Of a stretch of 35,129 nucleotides of DNA, positions 17,681-26,375 are shown in pieces. A program made the translations under genes and the position numbers. Origin of the DNA: an uncultured Pseudomonadota bacterium (GTDB taxonomy: Bacteria; Pseudomonadota; Alphaproteobacteria; Rs-D84; CASDRH01); the NCBI GenBank assembly GCA_949283075.1, contig CASDRH010000011.1, positions 1 through 35,129 on the forward strand, given 5' to 3'. Under the pieces are notes generated by a model, which worked only from the letters and a program-made list of their open reading frames with translations, ran no database searches and was not told the DNA's origin. How positions within the stretch are numbered: position 1 is the stretch's first letter; each line of letters begins with the position of its first letter.

Positions 17681-18153
17681 TGAGAATAGACTTTTATAAA
17701 TGCTTACAAAATAAAAGTAAAATAATCTTAACAGGATTATTAGAAAAAGCATTTACAGATAAAACTAAATGCTTTATTGTAATAAATAATGAAAAAGAAA
17801 AAAAAGATATAGATAAATTATTATGGGAATATAAAGATAAATCTTGGCTACCACATTTAACAACTGATGATGAAAATTCAGATATTTCAGAAATAGTTTT
17901 ATCAAGCAAATTTCCTAAATCAAAAGAATATAATATAAATCAATCAGAAATATTATGTATAGTAAACATAGATTATTCAATATTACCAGAAAACAAATTC
18001 GATTTTACAGAAACAAATTTTAAAAGAATAATATTCATTTTTGATAAAGACTTTACAAATACAAAAGACAAAATATCTCAATTAAAAGAAAACGAATTAA
18101 AAGAATACACAGTAAATTACTTTACTCAAAATTCTAATGGTAAATGGGAATAA
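17680..18153 (+). CDS. holC: DNA polymerase III chi subunit (HolC)
   Basis: 157 residues. Features of the chi family: N-terminal 'RIDFYKCL', helix 'GLLEKAFTDKTKCFIVINNEKEK' (in pieces), 'IDKLLWEYKDKSWLPHL' matching the family's 'LD..LW.....FLPH', and the C-terminal 'VNYFTQNSNGKWE' matching 'Y..Q...G.W'. Chi links the clamp loader (through psi) to single-stranded DNA-binding protein on the lagging strand. Sequence conservation in this family is low, and the identification rests on these anchor motifs in the right order. Its start overlaps the stop of the HIT gene by one base. Only 8 bases separate it from the convergent pyrophosphatase-like gene. Confidence 0.85.
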   Translation: MRIDFYKCLQNKSKIILTGLLEKAFTDKTKCFIVINNEKEKKDIDKLLWEYKDKSWLPHLTTDDENSDISEIVLSSKFPKSKEYNINQSEILCIVNIDYSILPENKFDFTETNFKRIIFIFDKDFTNTKDKISQLKENELKEYTVNYFTQNSNGKWE

Positions 18154-18161
18154 TATATAAT

Positions 18162-20417
18162 TTACTTTAACATCAAAGGAGCAATAACCAAAGCAATAAC
18201 AGATATCAGCTTTACAATGATATTAACAAATGGGCCAATAGCATCTTTAAAGTAATCACCAACTATATCACCAACTAAAATATTATCATTTAAATAATTA
18301 TCATTATCTTTTGATTTTTTATTATTCAAGCGACGTAAATATTCAGCTTTTTTTGCATTATCCCAAATTCCGCCAGTATTATACATAAAAAACGAAATAA
18401 TTGTTCCGAATATAAAACTGCTAATCATAACACCAGCAACAAATTCAACACCCATAATATAAACTAAAACAGGAATAAATATAATAAATAACAAAGGAAT
18501 AATAAAATATCTAAAAGAACGCAAAGTAGATTTTTTCATAAATCCTTTAATATCATAAACGCAAAATCCATAAACATTTTCACACACTAATTCTAATTTT
18601 TGCTTATATTCTTTTTTCTTCATAAAAAAGTTCTTAATCGGATTTTTACCCAACACAACTTTATCACGAACAATTTCACAAATACCAAAACTTGACCTTT
18701 GCAACCAATCAAGCATCAAATCAGCCATTTTCTCAACAGACCTTACAATATAAGCAATCGCCATAATAACAATCAAAGCTCCAATAAATAAACCAATTAA
18801 AGTATTAATATTTATAACATCAATAAAAACTCTGCTAATTGCAAAAAATTCAACCTGTTGTTTATATGCAGCAAACAAAGCTAAAGAAGTAAGAATAGAT
18901 GCAGAAATAGCAATAGCTTTTGTCATAACCGCACTAGTATTACCAAGTATATCTAAATTTGCAGTAATTTTGTTAACACTTTCTTTTTGTAAAGACATAA
19001 TAGAAATGCTATGAGCATTATCAGAAACAGGTCCACCAGAAGAAATAGTTAAAACAAAAGCAAAAGTTGAAATCAATCCCAATGCAGCCAAAGAAATACC
19101 ATACAAACCAGCAAACTTAAAAGATATAAACATTGTAGATATTAATAATATCACAGGAATAATAATTGAATAAAAGCCACTTGAAATACCAGCAATAATA
19201 TTACCAGCAGGAGTAGTTTTAGAATGACTTAAAATATGTCTAATAGAAACTCCATTCGTAAATATATCTGTTAATTTTGAAATTAAAAAGCCAACCAAAG
19301 CACCTGACAAAACAGGAATAAATAATTTCAAAGGATACATAAAATATATCACAGCAAAAACAATCAAGCAAAATATTACAGAAGTAAATAAAGATAAAAT
19401 ATCCAAAGTTTTTTTAGGATTACTTTTAGGAACAAACTTAAAAGCAAATATACCAATCAAAGAAGATAACAAACCAATGGCAGATATAATCACTGGCAAA
19501 AATATTAAATAATCACGTGTAATATCAACAGAAATATATCTTGATATATCAACAACAGTAATAGTTGAAGCAATAATAATAGAAGAAACAACAGCAGAAA
19601 TATTTGCTTCTAAAATATCCATACCCAAACCAGCAATATTATTAATACAATCCCCAATATTATCAGCAATATAAGATAAACTTAAATTATCAGATTTATC
19701 TTTAATATAAGTATTTTCAGACTTTATATTGCTTTTATTATTACAATTTTTACTGCATTTATCAACCAAACTTTCTTGTAATAAATAAGAAGAAATATCA
19801 GCACTTTTTGCATACATTCCACCAACAGTTCTAACAAATAAAGTCGTCAACGCAACTCCAAGAGCAAAAGCAATAATGCTATTCATAATATCAAGATTAT
19901 CACCAATACGATACATAATTAAAGATATAACAATTAAAGACAAAGAAGAAAAAGCTAAACCAGAAATAGATCCACTCATAAAAGAAATTGAAAAAGCAGA
20001 ACTTTCATCAGTTTTTGCTCCGATAACAACTCTACCCTCACCTTTACCAACAGATTTAACCCCTATAATAATAGATACATAAGAAACGATTATACCTCCA
20101 ATAAAAGAAGCTAAATTAACCAAACCAAAAACTTTAAAAATGACAAAGCCAGCTAATATAGATACGACAAGAAATATTCTATTAAAATAATTTAAAAAAA
20201 CATTTATCCCACAGCGAATTGCAAAAGATAAAGCTTCAATTTTTTCATCAGCAATTTTTTTAAAACGCAAATTCAAATAAAGCAAACAAACTAAAAAGAA
20301 AACTACACAACCAAAAACAAAAGACAAAGCATAAATATTTTTATCAAATAATGCAGTTATAAAATTATTGAAAATTTCTTTACATTGAACAAATAAATCA
20401 TTATTAAAAAAAGACAT
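18162..20417 (-). CDS. Divergent membrane pyrophosphatase (HppA) homologue with altered active site
   Basis: 751 residues with many hydrophobic segments across the length, in the order expected for ion-pumping membrane pyrophosphatases (mPPases). Retained: Arg196 ('FVRTVGGMYAK'), Asp207, Asp252, Asp256, Asp267, 'GGPVSDNA', 'LDILGNT', 'WDNAKK', and near the C-terminus Asp717, Asp721, Lys724, Asp725 and Lys736 ('VGDIVGDYFKDAIGP'). By alignment with the plant Vigna radiata enzyme, Arg196/Asp267/Lys736 correspond to the ion gate R242/D294/K742. Altered: the DX7KXE motif (D253...K261, E263) reads Asp207...Glu215, Leu217; D257 is Tyr211; D287, one of the two Asp that activate the attacking water, is Asn260; D500 and E514 also appear replaced. 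A 19-residue Asn/Lys/Cys-rich insertion lies at about 220-245. It follows the S41 protease by 8 bases. Whether it hydrolyses pyrophosphate is doubtful. Confidence 0.85.
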   Translation of the reverse strand: MSFFNNDLFVQCKEIFNNFITALFDKNIYALSFVFGCVVFFLVCLLYLNLRFKKIADEKIEALSFAIRCGINVFLNYFNRIFLVVSILAGFVIFKVFGLVNLASFIGGIIVSYVSIIIGVKSVGKGEGRVVIGAKTDESSAFSISFMSGSISGLAFSSLSLIVISLIMYRIGDNLDIMNSIIAFALGVALTTLFVRTVGGMYAKSADISSYLLQESLVDKCSKNCNNKSNIKSENTYIKDKSDNLSLSYIADNIGDCINNIAGLGMDILEANISAVVSSIIIASTITVVDISRYISVDITRDYLIFLPVIISAIGLLSSLIGIFAFKFVPKSNPKKTLDILSLFTSVIFCLIVFAVIYFMYPLKLFIPVLSGALVGFLISKLTDIFTNGVSIRHILSHSKTTPAGNIIAGISSGFYSIIIPVILLISTMFISFKFAGLYGISLAALGLISTFAFVLTISSGGPVSDNAHSISIMSLQKESVNKITANLDILGNTSAVMTKAIAISASILTSLALFAAYKQQVEFFAISRVFIDVININTLIGLFIGALIVIMAIAYIVRSVEKMADLMLDWLQRSSFGICEIVRDKVVLGKNPIKNFFMKKKEYKQKLELVCENVYGFCVYDIKGFMKKSTLRSFRYFIIPLLFIIFIPVLVYIMGVEFVAGVMISSFIFGTIISFFMYNTGGIWDNAKKAEYLRRLNNKKSKDNDNYLNDNILVGDIVGDYFKDAIGPFVNIIVKLISVIALVIAPLMLK

Positions 20418-20425
20418 TTTATAAA

Positions 20426-22261
20426 TTACTCCCCAAGTTTTTTCAATAAAGCATTATATAAATCGCTTTGAACTAAAATTGTTTCAGCAATTTTATTTAA
20501 AAATCCTATATACTTTAAATTAGGATAAACACCTAAACAAGACTCTCTTAATTTTTCAATAACATCAGGAGGAGTCACAACACCTTTTTTAACAACAAAA
20601 GTTTCATATTGAAGATGGAAACGATCCTTTAAAACATTAGTTTTAAAAACATCTAAATCTTTATCATTCAAAATGGTAGAAGTACAAACAACAGGGAAAA
20701 CACCAATTCTATTAATAGCATTACCATTACCAGTAAAAGCTTCTGCAACAGATAAGCTCAACATACTTTTATTTGGTAATTCAATATTTCTTTGAATAGT
20801 TCCCTTCCCATAAGTAGGAGAACCCAACATAATACCACGACCAGTTGATTGAATGATAGCAACAAAAAATTCAGCAGCACTTTGTGTCGTTCCATCAGCT
20901 AAAACGACAATAGGCTTTCCTTTAGCAATATCACCAGCAGAAGCACGATAAATCTTATTTGATTCATCATCTTTTCCGACAGTTTCCAACATTGCTATAC
21001 CTTCATTAACAAATAAATTAGCACTTTCAAGAGCTTCCTCAACTATTCCTCCAGAATTACCACGTAAATCTATAATATAACCATCAATCTGATTATCATA
21101 TAATTTTAAACTTTCTTCTATTTTCTGCTCCAAAGCATAAGCAGTTCCTTTTGTAAAATTATGAATAGTCAAAGTTAAATTTTTAGTATCCTTATTATAA
21201 ACAGCTTTAACAGTGCTAGAATTTAATTTACTTGTTCTTAAATACACTTCTTTAAAGACTTGAGTATTATAGCTAATATAACCGATATGAATAATAGCAT
21301 CTTCATTTGAGTAAAGTATTGATTCAATTTTTTCATCACTTAAATCTTTAACAAGTTCACCGTAAAGATGAGTAATTAAATCCCCTTCTTCAAGCCCGGA
21401 TAACAAAGCAGGAGAATTATCAAATAAACTTAAAATTTGTATACCATCTTCAACACGACGATAAGTAATACCAATACTACTATTCACAGAATAACCTTTT
21501 TTCATACGAATAACTTTTGCAGGATAAATATATTCAGAATTTGAATCAATACTTTGCAATAAATAAGTAAATAATACAAAATAAACCTCTTCCATATGAG
21601 CATTAAATAAATCCTTTGAAAAGTTTCTACATTTATCAAAGATATAAGTTAACATTTCAACCCAAGGTTCAACTTTATTAGGATCATCAGGTAAAGGAAA
21701 AGTACCAATCAATTCTAAATTTCTATGTATCAACAAACGCCCACCAGCACGAGTCAAGGTTAACTTTGGGACATAATATTGTAATGCTTCAATTGCATAA
21801 CCAAATATAGTTTCATAAGAAATAGATAAAATAAATTCATTATAAACTTTTTTAAAACCTTCCGTCATAACTTCTTGAAAAGCTTTTCTATCAAAATTAC
21901 TATCCTGATTTAGCTGAGCAACAAAGTTATCTTTAACATATTGACGCATAGCTTCATTTCTATCCAAAGGACGAACTTCAACTTTATCAGTTTGAATAAC
22001 AGGTTTATCTTTTATAATTTCAACTTCTTTTTGAGCTTCCATTCTATCATAAGAAACATTATCATTTTTATATAATCTATCAGGAGGAGTCATATCACGA
22101 GAAAGAACAGAACGTTGTTCATCAGTTTCCAAATCACCTTCTGGACTGAACAAAAAACCAGCATATAAATCAGCTTGAAAAAAAGTAAAAAAACAGAACA
22201 CAAAAATAAAAATTTTTGCAAAAAACGAACGCGGAAAGTATGTAATAAAATTCTTTTGCAA
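20426..22261 (-). CDS. S41 family C-terminal processing peptidase (CtpA/Tsp-like)
   Basis: 611 residues, longer than typical CtpA (about 440). A hydrophobic N-terminal segment (15-34, ending near 'ADLYAG') acts as signal peptide or anchor. Residues 35-255 form a region with no motif I can name. A PDZ domain follows at about 260-330 ('SIGITYRRVEDGIQIL', 'GLEEGDLITHLYG'), then the S41 protease domain ('GYIIDLRGNSGGIVEEAL'). The catalytic pair is Ser461 ('TTQSAAEFF') and Lys486 ('TYGKGT'), separated by 25 residues as in E. coli Tsp (S430/K455). Tsp-type enzymes cut periplasmic substrates from the C-terminus. The start is a TTG at 22259-22261 with AAGGAAAGG upstream. It sits 78 bases after secF with a candidate promoter between. 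Confidence 0.9.
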   Translation of the reverse strand: MQKNFITYFPRSFFAKIFIFVFCFFTFFQADLYAGFLFSPEGDLETDEQRSVLSRDMTPPDRLYKNDNVSYDRMEAQKEVEIIKDKPVIQTDKVEVRPLDRNEAMRQYVKDNFVAQLNQDSNFDRKAFQEVMTEGFKKVYNEFILSISYETIFGYAIEALQYYVPKLTLTRAGGRLLIHRNLELIGTFPLPDDPNKVEPWVEMLTYIFDKCRNFSKDLFNAHMEEVYFVLFTYLLQSIDSNSEYIYPAKVIRMKKGYSVNSSIGITYRRVEDGIQILSLFDNSPALLSGLEEGDLITHLYGELVKDLSDEKIESILYSNEDAIIHIGYISYNTQVFKEVYLRTSKLNSSTVKAVYNKDTKNLTLTIHNFTKGTAYALEQKIEESLKLYDNQIDGYIIDLRGNSGGIVEEALESANLFVNEGIAMLETVGKDDESNKIYRASAGDIAKGKPIVVLADGTTQSAAEFFVAIIQSTGRGIMLGSPTYGKGTIQRNIELPNKSMLSLSVAEAFTGNGNAINRIGVFPVVCTSTILNDKDLDVFKTNVLKDRFHLQYETFVVKKGVVTPPDVIEKLRESCLGVYPNLKYIGFLNKIAETILVQSDLYNALLKKLGE

Positions 22262-22290
22262 AATACCTTTCCTTACTTTGTTATCCTCTT

Positions 22291-22320
22291 AATATAAATA
22301 TACAGCAAATACTAAATCAA
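22291..22320 (-). promoter_or_regulatory. Candidate promoter of the S41 protease/pyrophosphatase-like pair
   Basis: The minus strand has TTGATT (22320-22315), an 18-base spacer and TATATT (22296-22291), in the 78-base gap after secF. Predicted start near 22284, leaving a leader of about 22 bases containing AAGGAAAGG before the TTG codon. The two genes may thus be expressed separately from secDF. Confidence 0.45.
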
Positions 22321-22339
22321 AACAAGGATTTTATTAATC

Positions 22340-23236
22340 TTATTTAGCAGAATTTGAATGATTTACATTAAAAAATAACAACGCTGGCATTGCAACAAAA
22401 ATTGAAGAATAAGTACCAATAAGTATACCAAACAACATTGTTGCAGAAAAGCTACGTAACACAGGACCAGCAAACATAAACAAAGCAAAAACCGCTATAA
22501 AAGTAGTAAAGCTAGTCAAAGTAGTTCTAGTAAATGTTTCAGTAGTAGATATATTTATAATATCAAATAAACTTCTGCCTTTTAATTTTTTCAAATTTTC
22601 TCTAACTCTGTCATAAGATACAACAGTATCATTAATCGAATAACCAACAATAGTCAAAATCGCAGCAACAGTAGTTAAAGAAAACTCTATACGGAATAAA
22701 GATAAAAATCCAAACGTCAAAATAACGTCGTGCAACAAAGATAAAATAGCACCAATACCAAATCCAAAGTCATATCTAATCCAGATATACAAAGCAATTG
22801 CTAATAAAGAAAAGAAAACCGCATAAATACCCTTGCGGATAATTTCTCCTCCAACTTTTGGACCAACTAACTGAACATTTCTATATTCAACTTTATCTCC
22901 GCCAAGTATAGTCTTTATCTCATCAACAGTTTCTTGCTGTTTAGCTTCATCAGAAACCTGTAAACGAATAGAAATCTGAGTTCCATCACCAACAGACTGC
23001 AATTCAGGAGAAAATTTAGATAAATCTTTTCTGATTTTATCAAGATTAAAGACTTCATTTGATTTAACATCAAGAAGTATACCACCAGAAAAATCGATTC
23101 CCAAATTCAAGCCATTAAAAATCAAAATCATAATAGAAGCAAGAATCAAAGAAAAAGAAAAAACATAACCAAGTTTTCTAAACTTTAAAAAGTTAACAGT
23201 TCTTTTAAAAGAAATAAATCTAACAACATCAATCAT
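22340..23236 (-). CDS. secF: Protein translocase subunit SecF
   Basis: 298 residues, normal for a separate SecF. TM1 near 24-42 is followed by 'LGIDFSGGILLDV', the SecF signature, then a periplasmic domain and five C-terminal TM segments including 'YSINDTVVSYDRVRE' and 'TFTRTTLTSFTTFIAV', both strongly conserved. With SecD it uses the proton motive force to pull exported proteins through SecYEG. It lies 12 bases after secD, with AAAGGGG before its ATG at 23236. Confidence 0.98.
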   Translation of the reverse strand: MIDVVRFISFKRTVNFLKFRKLGYVFSFSLILASIMILIFNGLNLGIDFSGGILLDVKSNEVFNLDKIRKDLSKFSPELQSVGDGTQISIRLQVSDEAKQQETVDEIKTILGGDKVEYRNVQLVGPKVGGEIIRKGIYAVFFSLLAIALYIWIRYDFGFGIGAILSLLHDVILTFGFLSLFRIEFSLTTVAAILTIVGYSINDTVVSYDRVRENLKKLKGRSLFDIINISTTETFTRTTLTSFTTFIAVFALFMFAGPVLRSFSATMLFGILIGTYSSIFVAMPALLFFNVNHSNSAK

Positions 23237-23248
23237 AATAAAACCCCT

Positions 23249-24847
23249 TTAATTTTCATCAACTTTAAATGGTAATTTTGCACTTTTAAAATTTCTTGCC
23301 CAAAATTCCAAAAGCATTCTTAAAACAATAATATTACAATACATAGTAACCAACACACCAATTCCAAGAGTAATTGCAAATCCACGAACAGGACCAGAAC
23401 CGAATTGGAACATCAATAAAGAAGATACTAATGTAGTAATATTTGAATCCATAATTGTTGAAAATGCGTTATCAAAGCCTCTATCAATAACTTGTAAAAC
23501 AGGCATACCTTTTCTATATTCATCACGCATTCTTTCAAAGATGATAATAGCAGCATCAACAGCCATTCCGACAGTCAAAACCAAACCAGCAATTCCAGGT
23601 AAAGTTAAAACAAAGCCAAATAATCCCAAACACATCATAATAATCAACATATTCAAGATTAAAACAACATTTGCCAATATTCCAAATCTGCCATAAAAAA
23701 TTATCATAGATATTAAAACAAATATCAAGCCAAACACAGAGGCTTTTTTACCAGCCTCAATAGAATCAGAACCCAAACCAGCCCCGACAGATCTTTCTTC
23801 AACAACAACTAACGGAGCAGGCAAAGCACCAGACCTTAACATCAAAGCCAAATTTGCAACCTGTTCATAAGAGCTAAAAGAACCAGAAATAATACCTTGA
23901 CCATTTGGAATTTCTTCTTGAATAACAGGAGCAGATAAAACTTTACCGTCTAAAACAATAGCAAATCTTTTACCAACATTTTCACGAGTAAGCTTTGCAA
24001 ATTGTCTTGAACCAACATTATCAAAAACAGTAGAAACAGCAGGACGACCATAACTATCTTGCGTAGGTTTTGAATCTTTCAAATGCTCTCCTGAAATTTC
24101 AACACGTTTTAAAACAGGAGTCATATATCCATCATTTTCATCAAAAGAAGGCAATAATTCAGTTGTAACCGGCAGTTTATCATTAGCACTCATAACACTT
24201 TCATCAACCTTATGAAAAGTCATTTTTGCAGTTTTACCAATTAACTCTTTTATTCTTTCAGGATTATCAACCCCAGGCAATTGAACCATAATTCTGCTAT
24301 TGCCTTGTTTTTGAATAGAAACCTCAGCAGTTCCTAAACTATCAATTCTTCTACGAACAATTTCAATAGCCTTATCAACAGAATCAGAAAGAATATTTTG
24401 ATAAGCTTGTTCAGTATAATAAACCTTCAAATTTCCATTACCAGAATTATCAATAGCTACATCATTAGAAAAAATATCTCTTAATCTATTACTAAATTCT
24501 GAAATATTTTTGGTATCACGAATATTAACAGAAATCTGACCAACATCTTCTAATAATCTTAAATTAGAATATTGAATCAACTTTTGATTTTTATCTCTAT
24601 CACCACGCAATAAAGAACGAACTTCATCTTCAAGTAATGAAAGCTTATCTTTCTTAATCTCATTAACATCAACTTCTAATAAGATATAAGCTCCACCTTT
24701 TAAATCCAATCCTAATGGTATTAAATGATTCTTAAAAAAGTTCGGTAATTTATCTTTAAAAGAATTATTCAAAGCATTTGGAACAACCAAAGCAATTGAA
24801 AACAAAGTCAAAGCTAAAGCAGAAAAACCTTTAAAACTAAATCTCAT
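23249..24847 (-). CDS. secD: Protein translocase subunit SecD
   Basis: 532 residues. 'GLDLKGGAYILLEVD' follows TM1 (about 8-25). The periplasmic P1 region includes 'RRRIDSLGTAEVSIQKQG' and 'IMVQLPGVDNPERIKELIG', both diagnostic. The C-terminal TM block contains 'LTVGMAVDAAIIIFERMRDE' and 'DSNITTLVSSLLMFQFGSGPVRGFA' (in pieces), which carry the residues needed for proton-driven movement. The ATG lies one base past the stop of the flavin oxidoreductase gene upstream, so translation is probably coupled. The usual upstream partner yajC is absent from this locus. Confidence 0.98.
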   Translation of the reverse strand: MRFSFKGFSALALTLFSIALVVPNALNNSFKDKLPNFFKNHLIPLGLDLKGGAYILLEVDVNEIKKDKLSLLEDEVRSLLRGDRDKNQKLIQYSNLRLLEDVGQISVNIRDTKNISEFSNRLRDIFSNDVAIDNSGNGNLKVYYTEQAYQNILSDSVDKAIEIVRRRIDSLGTAEVSIQKQGNSRIMVQLPGVDNPERIKELIGKTAKMTFHKVDESVMSANDKLPVTTELLPSFDENDGYMTPVLKRVEISGEHLKDSKPTQDSYGRPAVSTVFDNVGSRQFAKLTRENVGKRFAIVLDGKVLSAPVIQEEIPNGQGIISGSFSSYEQVANLALMLRSGALPAPLVVVEERSVGAGLGSDSIEAGKKASVFGLIFVLISMIIFYGRFGILANVVLILNMLIIMMCLGLFGFVLTLPGIAGLVLTVGMAVDAAIIIFERMRDEYRKGMPVLQVIDRGFDNAFSTIMDSNITTLVSSLLMFQFGSGPVRGFAITLGIGVLVTMYCNIIVLRMLLEFWARNFKSAKLPFKVDEN

Positions 24848-24848
24848 A

Positions 24849-26354
24849 TTAATAACCTTTCTTTATCTGTTCAATCAATTGAGCAATTGTTGGTATAAAT
24901 TGTCCGCCTTTATAAAAATCATCAACAGCAAATCTATAACCAATATGCCCAGAAAATAATAAACTATTTTCAACATCAGAAGTTTTTGCAGCACGCTGTA
25001 AAGCTTTCTGAATACAAAAATTCATTGGATTTGGAGATATTTTCAAATTCTCTCTTTGGCTCCATCCAGAAAACAAGCAACCAGATAAACAACCAACACA
25101 ATCACGTCTATCTTGCATAATCATCTTATAAGTATTAGCATCAAAGAACTGCAAATACCCATCAGGAGTTTTTAAAATATGGTCAAATCCATCATAAATA
25201 AATTGCTTATATAATTCTTTATCATTTGGATTTATATAAACAATAATACCATAATTATTAGCTTTTTCTAACAACGCTTTTTTAACAGAATACTTACGCA
25301 AAGCTCTTTCAGCAATTTTTCCAATCATACCATTAAACAAAGCAACAGGATAAGTATACAAATCATCAAAATTTTCAGATTCGCTATATTTAATACGACG
25401 CTGTTTATTCATATAAAGACGTTGTAAAAACGAATTGTTAATAGCAGAAGAATAAAACCCTGTTGGAGAAAATTGTTGTAATCTAACATCACCTTTAGCA
25501 AGAGTAAAAAATTTATTCTTCATTTCCAATTTTATTGGAGATTCAACAGTGACCAGCGGACGAGTTCCAAATTGGAATAAAACAGGTCCCAATTCAGGAT
25601 TATCAATATAATCAGTCCATTCAGATAAATGCCAAACTCCTCCAGCAATGATAATAGGCTTGTCACTCAAACCGACTTCATTTAAAAACTGACGAATTTC
25701 TTTAACACGTTCATAAGGTTTTTCAGGCTGATTCGGATTATCAGAATTTGACAATCCATTATGCCCACCAGCCAACCAAGGGTCTTCATAAACAACAGCC
25801 CCCAAATATTCTGGATATTTAGAATAATCACGTTTCCAAAGCAATTTAAAAGCCCTTGCAGAAGAAACAATAGGATTATAATAAATACCACGTTTAGAAC
25901 AAATTTCAGCAAGTTTATAAGGCATTCCAGCACCACAAACGACACCATCAATCATACCTTTTGAGCCATCTAAAATACCTTCTAAAATAGGAATAGCCCC
26001 ACCCATTTCCCATAAAATATTTAAAAAGACTAAACCATTTTTATTATTATTTTCATCACGTCCACGAACTTCATTAGCTTTTTTAACCTGACAAATACCA
26101 CCTTCAATTGCTTGAACAATTAATTCATTCTGACGTTCCTGTCTAGTTTTTCCTTTATAAGAATAAGGAATAATGGAACCATCAGGACGATATTTATCAG
26201 CAAAAACTCCAGAAATAGTTCCTATACAACCTTCACGAGCAAAGCTACCAGAAGTCAAACCATTACTTAAAGCAATACCTTTACCCCCTTCAACAATTGG
26301 CCAAACTTCTTTTCCAGCAATTTTAACTTTATTCAATTTAAAATTCATATTCAA
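24849..26354 (-). CDS. NAD(P)H-dependent flavin oxidoreductase (nitronate monooxygenase family)
   Basis: 501 residues, with a TIM-barrel FMN-binding core of the nitronate monooxygenase / enoyl reductase (FabK, YrpB) superfamily. Seen: 'AREGCIGTISG' near the N-terminus, 'GGAIPILEGIL', 'VVCGAGMP', 'EDPWLAGGHNG' (the Gly-His-x-Gly active-site motif, about 190-200), 'PIIIAGGV' and 'VLFQFGTRPLVTVES' for phosphate binding. Residues beyond about 350 form an extension containing Cys419, Cys422, Cys426 and Cys447 ('DCVGCLSGC' ... 'NFC'), which could bind a metal or Fe-S cluster. The substrate is unknown. Start is uncertain: TTG at 26354 has GAAGGG 5 bases upstream, while ATG at 26348 has it 11 bases upstream. 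It lies 21 bases after smpB and one base before secD. Confidence 0.85.
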   Translation of the reverse strand: MNMNFKLNKVKIAGKEVWPIVEGGKGIALSNGLTSGSFAREGCIGTISGVFADKYRPDGSIIPYSYKGKTRQERQNELIVQAIEGGICQVKKANEVRGRDENNNKNGLVFLNILWEMGGAIPILEGILDGSKGMIDGVVCGAGMPYKLAEICSKRGIYYNPIVSSARAFKLLWKRDYSKYPEYLGAVVYEDPWLAGGHNGLSNSDNPNQPEKPYERVKEIRQFLNEVGLSDKPIIIAGGVWHLSEWTDYIDNPELGPVLFQFGTRPLVTVESPIKLEMKNKFFTLAKGDVRLQQFSPTGFYSSAINNSFLQRLYMNKQRRIKYSESENFDDLYTYPVALFNGMIGKIAERALRKYSVKKALLEKANNYGIIVYINPNDKELYKQFIYDGFDHILKTPDGYLQFFDANTYKMIMQDRRDCVGCLSGCLFSGWSQRENLKISPNPMNFCIQKALQRAAKTSDVENSLLFSGHIGYRFAVDDFYKGGQFIPTIAQLIEQIKKGY

Positions 26355-26375
26355 ACTTACCCTTCACAAAAGCTA

